A stretch of DNA of 7,289 nucleotides from an uncultured bacterium (GCA_913060955.1 CAJXTH010000035.1:1-7289), one strand, 5' to 3'; positions 1 to 6,509 are shown, counted from the first letter of the stretch. The notes: generated from the sequence alone by a model not told the origin. Made by a program: numbers and translations.

Positions 1-22
1 CAGCTTTGGAATTCAATAAAAA

Positions 23-31
23 TGGTATAAT
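23..31 (+). promoter_or_regulatory. Extended -10 promoter ahead of the mpg fragment
   Basis: A perfect TATAAT lies at 26-31 and is preceded by TG at 23-24, which gives the extended -10 form TGGTATAAT. A -35 is not convincing: the nearest TTGG-like sequence (TTGGAA, 6-11) leaves only a 14-base spacer, but extended -10 promoters often do not need one. The predicted start near base 38 leaves a leader of about 15 bases that is T-rich and has no Shine-Dalgarno site before the ATG at 53. Confidence 0.6.
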
Positions 32-52
32 CTTCCATTCCTTGTTTTTTTA

Positions 53-292
53 ATGAAACTGAGCAAAAGCTATTATCAACAAGAAGATGTGGTGGCCTTG
101 AGCAAGGATTTGCTCGGGAAAGTCATCTACACCCGATTTGATGGTGTTTTAACTTCCGGAATCATTAACGAAACAGAAGCTTATGCGGGGATAACTGATA
201 AGGCTTCTCATGCATATGGCGGCAGACGTATCAAAAGAACGGAAACCATCCGAAGTAGTTGCCGAGATGTTTGCAACCACTCACGAACGTGA
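53..292 (+). pseudogene. mpg: Truncated methylpurine-DNA (3-methyladenine) glycosylase, N-terminal third
   Basis: Family members remove alkylated purines such as 3-methyladenine from DNA in base excision repair. Residues 1-65 match the AAG/Mpg family: the opening helix with a DLLGK motif, then SGIINETEAYAG and a KASHAYGGRR block. By alignment to human AAG, E42 matches the general base Glu125, Y44 matches Tyr127 and H53 matches His136. After residue 65 (base 247) the expected tyrosine- and glycine-rich block is absent. The frame runs on for 14 unrelated residues to a TGA at 290-292. About 120-130 residues of the usual ~190-200 are missing, including the rest of the alkyl-base pocket and the DNA-binding surface, so the product cannot be an active glycosylase. 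The downstream tail is actually gatA sequence read in the wrong frame. The ATG at 53 has no Shine-Dalgarno site but is the natural family start. Whether the break exists in the living genome is uncertain. Confidence 0.88.
199..203 (+). promoter_or_regulatory. Shine-Dalgarno-like TAAGG before the gatA-frame ATG
   Basis: TAAGG at 199-203 stands 6 bases before the ATG at 210 in the GatA frame. It lies inside mpg codons (Asp-Lys-Ala region), so it is probably a chance match. It nevertheless offers a plausible way for the fused transcript to be translated into GatA. A second in-frame ATG follows at 216. Confidence 0.35.
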
Positions 293-1628
293 GCCTGAAA
301 TCAAAGCCTACACTACTCTCTTTGAAGATCAAGCCAAGGAGCAAGCTGCTTCCGTGGATGCAAAACTTGCCAAGGGAGAGGAGATCGGTCTCCTGGAAGG
401 AATCCCGATGTCGATCAAAGATATTATTTTGATTGAAGGGACTCGAACAACCGCTTCAGCTCTGATGCTCGAAGATTATACGGCGGTATATGACGCGACG
501 GTAACCAAAAAGTTGAAAGCAGCGGGAGTTATCTTTACTGGAAAAACCAACCTTGACGAGTTTGCCATGGGGTCTTCTACCGAGAACTCAGCCTTTGCTG
601 CAACGCGAAACCCTCATGATACCGAGCGAGTCCCCGGAGGATCTTCTGGTGGATCTGCGGCTTCTGTGTCCGCTGGGATGGCTGCGGGATCTCTCGGAAC
701 AGACACCGGAGGTTCAATTCGACAGCCAGCTTCTCTTACTGGAATTGTTGGTATGAAACCTACCTATGGACGGGTGTCTCGATTTGGAGTTATGGCTATG
801 GCTTCTTCTCTAGACCAGGTAGGTCCATTTGCCAATACGTCTCTGGACGCTGCTTATATTTTGAAAACGATTGAGGGAAAAGACCCAATGGATGCCACCT
901 CAGTTGAACTTTCTGCTGATCAGCAATTAGATTTTGATAAGATTACTTCTGGTGATGTGTCCACGTTGACTGTGGGACTTCCCAAAGAGTACTTCATCGA
1001 TGGAATCGCGCCCGAAGTTCGAGCCGCAATTGACGAAGTAATCGAAGTGTACAAAAAACTTGGAGTGACGTTCAAGGAAATCTCGCTTCCCTACTCCGAA
1101 TATGCAATTCCGACCTATTATATTTTGATGCCGGCCGAGGTAAGCACCAACCTGGCACGATTCGATGGAATTCGGTATGGACTCTCTGAATTCGAAAAAT
1201 CAGAAGATTTGAAACAGGTCTATCACGAGTCCCGAACTCAAGGATTTGGACCAGAATCACAGCGACGAATCATGCTCGGAACCTACGTACTCTCGAGCGG
1301 ATATTACGATGCCTACTATGCCAAAGCAAAGCAAGTTCAGGCTTTGATCCGAAAAGATTTCCAGAAGGCCTTCGAAGAAGTTGACGCCGTTTTGACTCCG
1401 ACCTCTCCTCACACCGCCTTCAAAGTTGGAGAGAAAGTCAACGATCCAGTGTCTATGTATCTCGAAGATATCTTTACCGTAGCAACTAACATTGCTGGAA
1501 TTCCCGGAATGTCAGTCCCTGCCAAGACTGATAATCCTCTTCCAATTGGCTTCCAGTTGATGACCAAGCACTTCGACGAAAACACCCTCTTCCAATTGGG
1601 ACACGCCTACGAACAAGCCACTAAATAA
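210..1628 (+). CDS. gatA: Glutamyl-tRNA(Gln)/aspartyl-tRNA(Asn) amidotransferase subunit A, chimeric N-terminus
   Basis: GatA is the amidase subunit of the GatCAB complex. It releases ammonia from glutamine so that mischarged Glu-tRNA(Gln) or Asp-tRNA(Asn) can be converted to the amide form in the cytoplasm. The amidase signature is intact: K70 in GIPMSIKD, the cis-Ser S145 in PGGSSGGSA, and S169 in LGTDTGGSIRQPA. These have the same spacing as K79/S154/S178 in Staphylococcus aureus GatA. The KPTYGRVSRFG and SSGYYDAYY blocks are also present. Similarity begins at about residue 9 (KERKPSEVV). The first ~18 native residues are missing, and residues 1-8 are read from mpg sequence in another frame, so the annotated ATG at 210 (or 216) is not the ancestral start. 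The missing part is a short N-terminal helix far from the active site. The C-terminus is about 10 residues shorter than in S. aureus. No gatC or gatB lies in the window. Confidence 0.95.
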   Translation: MHMAADVSKERKPSEVVAEMFATTHEREPEIKAYTTLFEDQAKEQAASVDAKLAKGEEIGLLEGIPMSIKDIILIEGTRTTASALMLEDYTAVYDATVTKKLKAAGVIFTGKTNLDEFAMGSSTENSAFAATRNPHDTERVPGGSSGGSAASVSAGMAAGSLGTDTGGSIRQPASLTGIVGMKPTYGRVSRFGVMAMASSLDQVGPFANTSLDAAYILKTIEGKDPMDATSVELSADQQLDFDKITSGDVSTLTVGLPKEYFIDGIAPEVRAAIDEVIEVYKKLGVTFKEISLPYSEYAIPTYYILMPAEVSTNLARFDGIRYGLSEFEKSEDLKQVYHESRTQGFGPESQRRIMLGTYVLSSGYYDAYYAKAKQVQALIRKDFQKAFEEVDAVLTPTSPHTAFKVGEKVNDPVSMYLEDIFTVATNIAGIPGMSVPAKTDNPLPIGFQLMTKHFDENTLFQLGHAYEQATK

Positions 1629-1636
1629 CACATTCT

Positions 1637-2152
1637 ATGCTTGCCGAACTCACAGAATTCTTGATCGTCCTCCTGAATCTGGTTCGCTGGATTGCAGGAA
1701 TATCCTCAGTCATTTTGATTGCTGGCGGATTGTATTTTGCCCACAAATCTGGCTTTTGGAAGTCAAAAGTTTGGGATATTTACGTAAATTACCGAAAGAA
1801 ACCGACAGCAGAGACTGCCTCAACCCAAGCTGGATGGCAAGCCACCAAAGAATGGAAAAAGATCCAGGACCGACTCCAAGCAGGAGACGAGGCTGCCTGG
1901 AAGCTTTCAGTCATTGAGGCAGATAAGCTGGTAGATACCGCTCTCAAAGAGGCTGGAATCCCTGGACAAACCATGGGAGAACGAATGAAGAGTCTGACCG
2001 AAGCTCGGCTCCCATCCATTGATGATCTCTGGCGAGTCCACCGTCTCCGAAACCACTTGGTGCACACCGCTGACTTCCATATTTCTGCTGGTCAAGCCAA
2101 ACGAGCCATTTCGATTTATGAAAAGGTGTTGAAAGAGTTAAAGGCATTATAG
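1637..2152 (+). CDS. Membrane-anchored protein with HEPN-like RN-x3-H motif
   Basis: The function is unknown. Residues 9-36 form one hydrophobic segment, followed by a lysine-rich stretch (K37, K42, K44), which predicts a cytoplasmic C-terminal part. A linker at about 55-70 is rich in Thr, Ala and Ser. Residues 72-171 look all-helical: WKLSVIEADKLVD, GQTMGERMKSL, then a helix with R138-N139-H140-L141-V142-H143, and a final helix AKRAISIYEKVLKEL. R-N-x3-H fits the Rx4-6H signature of HEPN domains, many of which are RNases in toxin-antitoxin or defence systems, although non-catalytic HEPN proteins exist. I recall similar single-pass proteins with an RN-x2-AH motif as common hypotheticals in Patescibacteria, but cannot confirm it here. 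The gene starts 8 bases after the gatA stop and is probably cotranscribed. The ATG has no clear Shine-Dalgarno site, but starting here gives the whole membrane segment. The stop is TAG. Confidence 0.85.
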   Translation: MLAELTEFLIVLLNLVRWIAGISSVILIAGGLYFAHKSGFWKSKVWDIYVNYRKKPTAETASTQAGWQATKEWKKIQDRLQAGDEAAWKLSVIEADKLVDTALKEAGIPGQTMGERMKSLTEARLPSIDDLWRVHRLRNHLVHTADFHISAGQAKRAISIYEKVLKELKAL

Positions 2153-2167
2153 AGAATACTCAGGGTA

Positions 2168-2190
2168 TAGCGACACAGAGGTCGCCGCTA
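2168..2190. other. Imperfect stem-loop downstream of the plus-strand operon
   Basis: TAGCG (2168-2172) can pair with CGCTA (2186-2190). Alternatively GCGAC (2170-2174) can pair with GTCGC (2181-2185) around a 6-base loop. It lies 16 bases after the stop of the membrane protein gene. There is no T-run after it, so it is only a weak terminator candidate. Confidence 0.35.
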
Positions 2191-2194
2191 CATC

Positions 2195-2242
2195 TGTCAT
2201 TCTGAATTTTTAACGACATTCCGGATCAAGTCCGGAATGACA
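2195..2242. repeat. 48-base palindromic intergenic element, possible bidirectional terminator
   Basis: The element is bounded by an 8-base inverted repeat, TGTCATTC (2195-2202) and GAATGACA (2235-2242). It contains a perfect hairpin: CATTCCGGA (2217-2225), loop TCAAG, TCCGGAATG (2231-2239). It fills the gap between convergent genes and ends 2 bases short of the lon stop codon. GTCATTC-type palindromes of this look are common dispersed intergenic repeats in many bacteria, so this is probably one copy of such a family. Neither strand has a T-run right after the hairpin, so a role in ending transcription is possible but not of the classical type. Confidence 0.65.
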
Positions 2243-2244
2243 AG

Positions 2245-4581
2245 TTATTGAGTAAACGCGATTTTAGCCACATCATCCATCGACTCAGCAAACACAAATT
2301 TCATCTCGTCTTTCACATTCTTCGGAAGTTCCTCCAAATCTCGCTTGTTTGACTTTGGCAAAATTACTGTCTTCAAGCCAGCTCGGTGGGCTGCCAGAAC
2401 TTTGTTCTTGACTCCTCCAATCTTCATTGCTTTTCCTCGGAGGTTGATCTCACCAGTCATTCCCACTTCTCGGTTGACTTTCTTTCCAGAAAGAGCGGAG
2501 ATCAAGGTTGTTGCCATGGCAAGTCCTGCGGATGGACCATCTTTTGGAGTTGCTCCGGCTGGGACGTGCAAGTGAATATCGGTTTCTTTGATCTTCTTTT
2601 CGTCGATTCCATACTTCTTGGCATTGGATTTGACGTATGAAAATGCAGCTTGGGCAGATTCTTGCATAACCTTTCCAAGTTGTCCGGTGAGTTGGAGATT
2701 TCCTTCTCCTTTGAAGATGTTGGTCTCAATAAAGAGAATATCTCCTCCATGTGGTGTCCAGGCAAGTCCAGTAACAACTCCCACTTCGTCTTCACCATTA
2801 ACTCGAGTTTCTTCGAATTTCTCAGCTTTGAGATATTTCTCTACCGATTTTGGAGTGACTTTGACAGCAAAATCTTTTTCTTCTGAGGTCAAGAAATCTT
2901 TGGCTACTTTTCGGGCAACCTTGGCAAGTTCTCGCTCAAAGCTTCGAAGTCCAGCCTCATAGGTGTACTTATTGATGATGGTAAGAACCGCTTTGTCAGT
3001 AAATGTAAGCTGTTTCTCAGTAAGTCCTGATTTTTCTAATACTCGTGGAATCAGGTACTGCTTGGCAATTGCCAATTTTTCATCGTCAGTATATCCGGTA
3101 AACTCAATAATTTCCATTCGATCCAGGAGTGGCTCTGGAATTGCTCCCAGATCATTGGCTGTAGTGATGAAAATAATATCTGAAAGATCGTATTCAGCAT
3201 CTACATAATGGTCTACAAACTCTTTGTTTTGAGCTGGATCTAGGACTTCTAGGAGTGCGGCAGATGGATCTCCGCGGAAATCACTTCCGAGCTTGTCAAT
3301 CTCATCCAGCATAAATACCGGGTTTGAGGTTTCAATATTTCGGAGTCCTTGGATAATTCGTCCGGGCATAGCTCCCACGTAAGTTCGTCGGTGTCCTCGG
3401 ATTTCGGTTTCGTCTCGTACACCTCCGAGTGATACCTTGGCAAATTCTCGTCCAGTTGCCTTGGCAATTGACTCTCCAATCGAAGTTTTTCCGGTTCCGG
3501 GAGGCCCGAAGAAACAGAGGATTGTTCCCTGAGGTTTGTCGGTGAGCTTTTCAACTGCTAAGTATTCGATGATTCGTTCTTTGATATCTGAGAGTCCAAA
3601 GTGGTCATCGTCCAAAATTTCTTGGGCTTTATCGAGGTCAATGGTTACTTTTCGCTTGTTGTTCCACGGAAGCGAAGCCAGTACTTCGAGATAGTTTTGG
3701 ATATATGAACTTTCCGGAGAGAATGGAGGCATTTTTTCCAGTCGAGACAACTCGTGAAGCGCTTTCTTTTCGGTTTTTTTCGGAATTTTGGCTGCCTTGA
3801 GCTTCTTACGCAGTTCTGCGTATTCGCTTTGTTCTCCAGCTCCTCCACTGACACCGAGTTCTTTTTCAATAGCTTTCATTTGTTCCCGAAGCATTGCTTC
3901 TCGGGCAAATTTCCCCACTTGTTTTTGCGTCTCTTTTTGAACTTTTTGACCTACTTCGAGAATTTCTTTTTCCTTGGTGATGTAGACGTTGAGTTTTTTC
4001 AACCGGTCAACCAGATTGGTATTTTCCAAGAGCTCTTGCTTTTCAGCATTTTTAATGGACAAAATCGAAGTAATCAGGAATGAAAGTTTATGGGCTTCAA
4101 CCTTTTCATTTACAATTTCGTTCATTACAGAAAGTGGAATAGAAACCCCCATGTTGACGATCTCTTTGAAGGTTTGCACAATAGTTCGTACCAGAGCTTC
4201 AATCTCCATGGTGTCCTCTACTGGCTCCATAGTTTTTGGAGTAACAGCTGCGGTAAGTCCGGATTCTGTCTGCTCGATTTCAGCAATATCCACAACACGA
4301 AGTCCTTCTACCAATACTCCTGTTGGACCTTCTGGCATACGCCAAACACGAACCACTTTGGCTTGGGTTCCGACGCTGTAAAGATTATCTACAGAAATCT
4401 CGTGATTGTCGTTTTTTTGGAAGACAAATGTAGGCTCCTGATCAGCATCCATAGCTGCGTTCAGGGCCTTCAATGATTCTTCTCGTTCAAATACGAGGGA
4501 TACAATCTCTCCGGGGAAGAGCACTTTGTTCTTCAGGGCTACCAGAGGAGTCTTCTGCTGTGTAGTCTTCGGTTCATTCAT
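2245..4581 (-). CDS. lon: ATP-dependent protease Lon (LonA type)
   Basis: Lon is a cytoplasmic homo-oligomeric AAA+ serine protease that degrades misfolded and selected regulatory proteins. At 778 residues it is full length (E. coli Lon has 784). Residues ~10-210 are the substrate-binding LAN domain, opening with a KVLFPGEIVSL motif. A coiled, charged region at ~210-285 is rich in Lys and Glu. The AAA+ module has Walker A GPPGTGKT (359-366), the GHRRTYVGAMPGR pore region (396-408), Walker B PVFMLDEID (421-429), a sensor-1 TAND (~474-477) and a predicted arginine finger in LLDRME (R489). The protease domain holds the Ser-Lys dyad: S684 in PKDGPSAG and K727 in GGVKNK, matching E. coli S679 and K722. 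All key residues are present. The ATG lies 3 bases after the stop of the upstream acidic gene and has no Shine-Dalgarno site, so it is likely translationally coupled to that gene. The stop is TAA, next to the palindromic element. Confidence 0.98.
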   Translation of the reverse strand: MNEPKTTQQKTPLVALKNKVLFPGEIVSLVFEREESLKALNAAMDADQEPTFVFQKNDNHEISVDNLYSVGTQAKVVRVWRMPEGPTGVLVEGLRVVDIAEIEQTESGLTAAVTPKTMEPVEDTMEIEALVRTIVQTFKEIVNMGVSIPLSVMNEIVNEKVEAHKLSFLITSILSIKNAEKQELLENTNLVDRLKKLNVYITKEKEILEVGQKVQKETQKQVGKFAREAMLREQMKAIEKELGVSGGAGEQSEYAELRKKLKAAKIPKKTEKKALHELSRLEKMPPFSPESSYIQNYLEVLASLPWNNKRKVTIDLDKAQEILDDDHFGLSDIKERIIEYLAVEKLTDKPQGTILCFFGPPGTGKTSIGESIAKATGREFAKVSLGGVRDETEIRGHRRTYVGAMPGRIIQGLRNIETSNPVFMLDEIDKLGSDFRGDPSAALLEVLDPAQNKEFVDHYVDAEYDLSDIIFITTANDLGAIPEPLLDRMEIIEFTGYTDDEKLAIAKQYLIPRVLEKSGLTEKQLTFTDKAVLTIINKYTYEAGLRSFERELAKVARKVAKDFLTSEEKDFAVKVTPKSVEKYLKAEKFEETRVNGEDEVGVVTGLAWTPHGGDILFIETNIFKGEGNLQLTGQLGKVMQESAQAAFSYVKSNAKKYGIDEKKIKETDIHLHVPAGATPKDGPSAGLAMATTLISALSGKKVNREVGMTGEINLRGKAMKIGGVKNKVLAAHRAGLKTVILPKSNKRDLEELPKNVKDEMKFVFAESMDDVAKIAFTQ

Positions 4582-4584
4582 AAG

Positions 4585-4950
4585 TTAGAGAGAGTTTACT
4601 TTAAAGTAGATGGCATAATCTTGATCAATGAATTCGCAATATTCTTGAATGTATCGCTGAACCATTGAGTAATAATCGGTAATTTCTGGCCGATCTTTGT
4701 TGATCACATAATACAGATCACTCGAATCTGTTCCGATACCGCGCCCTTGTACAAAGGTGTTATTGACTACGGTAAAGAGTTTTTGTTTGTATCGTTCAAA
4801 TTCAAACTCGGGACTTTCATCATCGAGACTCAGCTCGAGTTCATCGTCCCACAGATCGAGTTCCAAATCCGATACTGTTCCATGGGAGAGGAAAACATCT
4901 GCTACTCCTCCATCCACATGCTCTAATATGTGGAAACTCACTACTTTCAC
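4585..4950 (-). CDS. Acidic hypothetical protein cotranscribed with lon
   Basis: I do not recognise the family. The 121-residue product has no signal peptide or membrane segment and is very acidic: residues 28-52 alone hold 13 Asp/Glu (DLELDLWDDELELSLDDESP region). A more ordinary mixed part rich in Tyr, Val and Phe follows (residues 55-121), with the pattern of a small folded alpha/beta domain. The start is GTG at 4950; no ATG or other start precedes it in frame before the promoter, and another GTG sits at codon 4. The predicted leader is about 28 bases with only a weak TAAG upstream. The gene is the first of a two-gene unit, with lon starting 3 bases after its TAA. Support for its being real comes from the dedicated promoter, the tight spacing to lon, and the lack of any better gene on either strand here. 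A role as Lon adaptor, substrate or regulator is only a guess from position. Confidence 0.75.
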   Translation of the reverse strand: MKVVSFHILEHVDGGVADVFLSHGTVSDLELDLWDDELELSLDDESPEFEFERYKQKLFTVVNNTFVQGRGIGTDSSDLYYVINKDRPEITDYYSMVQRYIQEYCEFIDQDYAIYFKVNSL

Positions 4951-4969
4951 GTACTTCGATCTTAATTTG

Positions 4970-4986
4970 ATACAACACGGTTGTAT
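4970..4986. promoter_or_regulatory. 17-base palindrome over the start site of the lon operon, candidate operator
   Basis: ATACAA (4970-4975) and TTGTAT (4981-4986) form a perfect 6-base inverted repeat around 5 bases. It overlaps the inner end of the -10 box (4985-4990) and covers the predicted transcription start near 4978. A repressor bound here would block the promoter. It does not match the heat-shock operators CIRCE (HrcA) or CtsR. Confidence 0.4.
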
Positions 4987-5013
4987 TATACCCTAGGAAT
5001 ATAAATCCAACAA
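4985..5013 (-). promoter_or_regulatory. Sigma70-type promoter of the acidic gene-lon operon
   Basis: On the minus strand a perfect TATAAT (4985-4990) follows a TTGTTG -35 (5008-5013, three of six consensus bases) at the ideal 17-base spacing. It lies in the only sizeable gap on this strand, 35 bases before the GTG of the acidic gene. This marks the lon pair as a unit separate from the upstream rmlD cluster. Confidence 0.65.
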
Positions 5014-5017
5014 GATG

Positions 5018-5038
5018 GCAGTCCAATATACTGACTGC
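5018..5038 (-). terminator. Weak stem-loop after the exonuclease gene
   Basis: GCAGTC (5018-5023) and GACTGC (5033-5038) form a 6-base-pair stem with a 9-base loop, 8 bases after the exonuclease stop codon on the minus strand. The following sequence (CATCTTGTTGG on the minus strand) is only mildly T-rich and runs into the lon promoter. It could end the upstream operon, but it is weak and may be chance. Confidence 0.3.
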
Positions 5039-5046
5039 TAATTATC

Positions 5047-5652
5047 CTAGATAAAGGCGCTCTGAGACTTCGTTGTGTGTTCAGGAATGAATGTATCTAA
5101 GTTATACTCAAACGGAATTTTGAGCCGAAGCCAGCCGTCCTTAGAGGTGTAGTTCAAATGCTTTTTTAGGATTGCATATTCAAATACTTCTTTGGTAAGT
5201 TTTACGTCATCAAGACAGTATTTGGCAAGTTCATCTAATTTCCCATCGGTAAAGAGTGTCATAGCATCTGCTCCACTTCCTGATTTGTACATGCCCAAGG
5301 TCGCACCGGCAATGCTATTCAGACCAACCCGCCGGCCGGTAATAGATCGAAATTCTTTCAGAATGTCAAAGGAAGCGATACTCCATAGATCAAGCTTATA
5401 GTATTTGTTCAAAATCGGAGTATCAAAGTGGTCATTGTTAAATCCGACCAAGAGATCAGCCTCCATCAGACGTTTCTCAAGTTCTGGAAGATCTTGTTCA
5501 AAGTACACTTTGTATTCATCCGTATCATAGTGATAAACCCCAACTACTGTGATTTGCATTTCTTCCACAAAGTTGGGACTAGCAATATTTCCAATCGTTT
5601 CAATATCGAATACTAAAATGTTCTGGTATTCTTTGCTTACCGGATTTGCCAT
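5047..5652 (-). CDS. DEDDy-type 3'-5' exonuclease-like protein (RNase H fold)
   Basis: The 201-residue protein has the three motifs of the DEDD exonuclease superfamily in the right order: Exo I VFDIET (D16, E18), Exo II GFNNDHFD (N72 to D77, the NxxxFD form) and Exo III YCLDD (Y145, D149, the YxxxD form). All four metal-binding acids and the tyrosine are present, so two-metal hydrolysis from the 3' end of DNA or RNA is expected. It most resembles the stand-alone RNase_H_2/YprB-like or PolB-proofreading-like group. There is no polymerase or helicase domain. The substrate cannot be told from the sequence. Residues ~165-201 form a short tail with no motif I know. The ATG at 5652 lies one base after the rmlD stop, without a good Shine-Dalgarno site, so translation is probably coupled. 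The stop is TAG. The link to a sugar-nucleotide enzyme upstream looks like packing rather than shared function. Confidence 0.9.
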   Translation of the reverse strand: MANPVSKEYQNILVFDIETIGNIASPNFVEEMQITVVGVYHYDTDEYKVYFEQDLPELEKRLMEADLLVGFNNDHFDTPILNKYYKLDLWSIASFDILKEFRSITGRRVGLNSIAGATLGMYKSGSGADAMTLFTDGKLDELAKYCLDDVKLTKEVFEYAILKKHLNYTSKDGWLRLKIPFEYNLDTFIPEHTTKSQSAFI

Positions 5653-5653
5653 A

Positions 5654-6508
5654 CTACACTTTCAAATACGTGTTGACATACTCTTGCAGAGCTTCTTGGT
5701 ACGATCGAAGCTTTGGGCGCTTGGAATTGAGCAAGGTTCCTTGTATTGGTCGCTCTGCTTTAGTTGGAAACTGATCAGAGCTTACTGGTAGTACTTTGGT
5801 AGGAAGTCCTTTGTATTCAATTGCTCGTTTGGCCAATCGATACCAGCTAATACCTGCCTCTGTCGGAGTTGTGTTGGTGAGATGATAAATTCCATATTCA
5901 GCTTCATCTTCCAAGAGTTCTCGGACAGCTTGTACGAGATCTTTGGTATACGTAGGATTTCCAAGCTGATCATCTACGACCTGGAGTGTATCTCGATCTT
6001 TTGCCAAACTGACCATAGTTTGTACAAAGTTTTTCCCATGTGGGCCAAACAAATTCGAAATTCGGACGATGTAATGCTTTGGATTGGTATCTTTTACCAA
6101 TTGCTCTCCCCGAAGTTTAGATGCACCGTATACGTTCAGTGGTTGTTCTGGTTGGTCATCTTCAGCGTATGGGGTTTCCTTGGTTCCATCAAAGACATAA
6201 TTGGTTGAAATTTGTACCAGTGGAATATCCAACTCTCGGGTTGCTCCAGCTAGATATTCTGGACCGTAGGCGTTAATCTGATAGGCCAGCTCCTTGGCGT
6301 CCTCCGCTCCATTTACGTCAGTATAGGCGGCACAGTTAATTACCACGTCTGGGGCGATTTCAGTTAGTTTTGATTGAACCAAATCAGTTTTGGTAATATC
6401 TAATTCTTCTCGATCTACACCAACTACTTCGTATCCAGCATGAGAAAATCCGTCTACCATATCTTTTCCCAGCATTCCATTTGCTCCGACAATCAATATC
6501 TTCTTCAT
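5654..6508 (-). CDS. rmlD: dTDP-4-dehydrorhamnose reductase (RmlD-like SDR)
   Basis: RmlD carries out the last step of dTDP-L-rhamnose synthesis, the NAD(P)H-dependent reduction of dTDP-4-keto-L-rhamnose, supplying rhamnose for cell-surface glycans. The 284-residue length is typical. An N-terminal Rossmann fold starts at residue 3 with the nucleotide-binding GANGMLG (8-14). The NCAAYTDV block (58-65), the STNYVFDG strand (101-108) and the catalytic Y127-x3-K131 in VYGASK follow. The C-terminal substrate domain carries RISNLFGP and DDQLGNPTYTKDL. Two positions differ from the usual form: N103 replaces Asp in STDYVFDG, and N66 replaces Asp in TDVDKAE. Neither is catalytic. The start is the ATG at 6508, with a TAAGGA site 8 bases upstream and a one-base gap from the previous gene. 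The rmlA, rmlB and rmlC partners are not in the window, so a different deoxysugar product is possible. Confidence 0.92.
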   Translation of the reverse strand: MKKILIVGANGMLGKDMVDGFSHAGYEVVGVDREELDITKTDLVQSKLTEIAPDVVINCAAYTDVNGAEDAKELAYQINAYGPEYLAGATRELDIPLVQISTNYVFDGTKETPYAEDDQPEQPLNVYGASKLRGEQLVKDTNPKHYIVRISNLFGPHGKNFVQTMVSLAKDRDTLQVVDDQLGNPTYTKDLVQAVRELLEDEAEYGIYHLTNTTPTEAGISWYRLAKRAIEYKGLPTKVLPVSSDQFPTKAERPIQGTLLNSKRPKLRSYQEALQEYVNTYLKV

Positions 6509-6509
6509 A

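Noticed and set aside
1072..2147. Minus-strand open frames opposite gatA and the membrane protein gene
   Set aside because: They overlap well-supported genes and show low-complexity or scrambled sequences without any known motif.
2217..2239. Classical intrinsic terminator at the perfect hairpin
   Set aside because: Neither strand has a T-run directly after the stem, so it is listed as a repeat with only a possible terminating role.
2345..4476. Several plus-strand open frames of 76-130 codons opposite lon (for example 2588-2962, 3989-4381, 4090-4476)
   Set aside because: They lie wholly antisense to a full-length Lon with all catalytic motifs, have no ribosome site or family likeness, and reflect the codon bias of lon.
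4970..4986. CIRCE or CtsR heat-shock operator before lon
   Set aside because: The arms ATACAA/TTGTAT and the 5-base spacing match neither consensus.
4757..5026. Open frames on both strands overlapping the acidic gene, including a serine-rich one on the plus strand
   Set aside because: The serine runs are the complement of the Asp/Glu codons of the acidic gene. The minus-strand alternative would start upstream of the promoter and ignore the coupling to lon.
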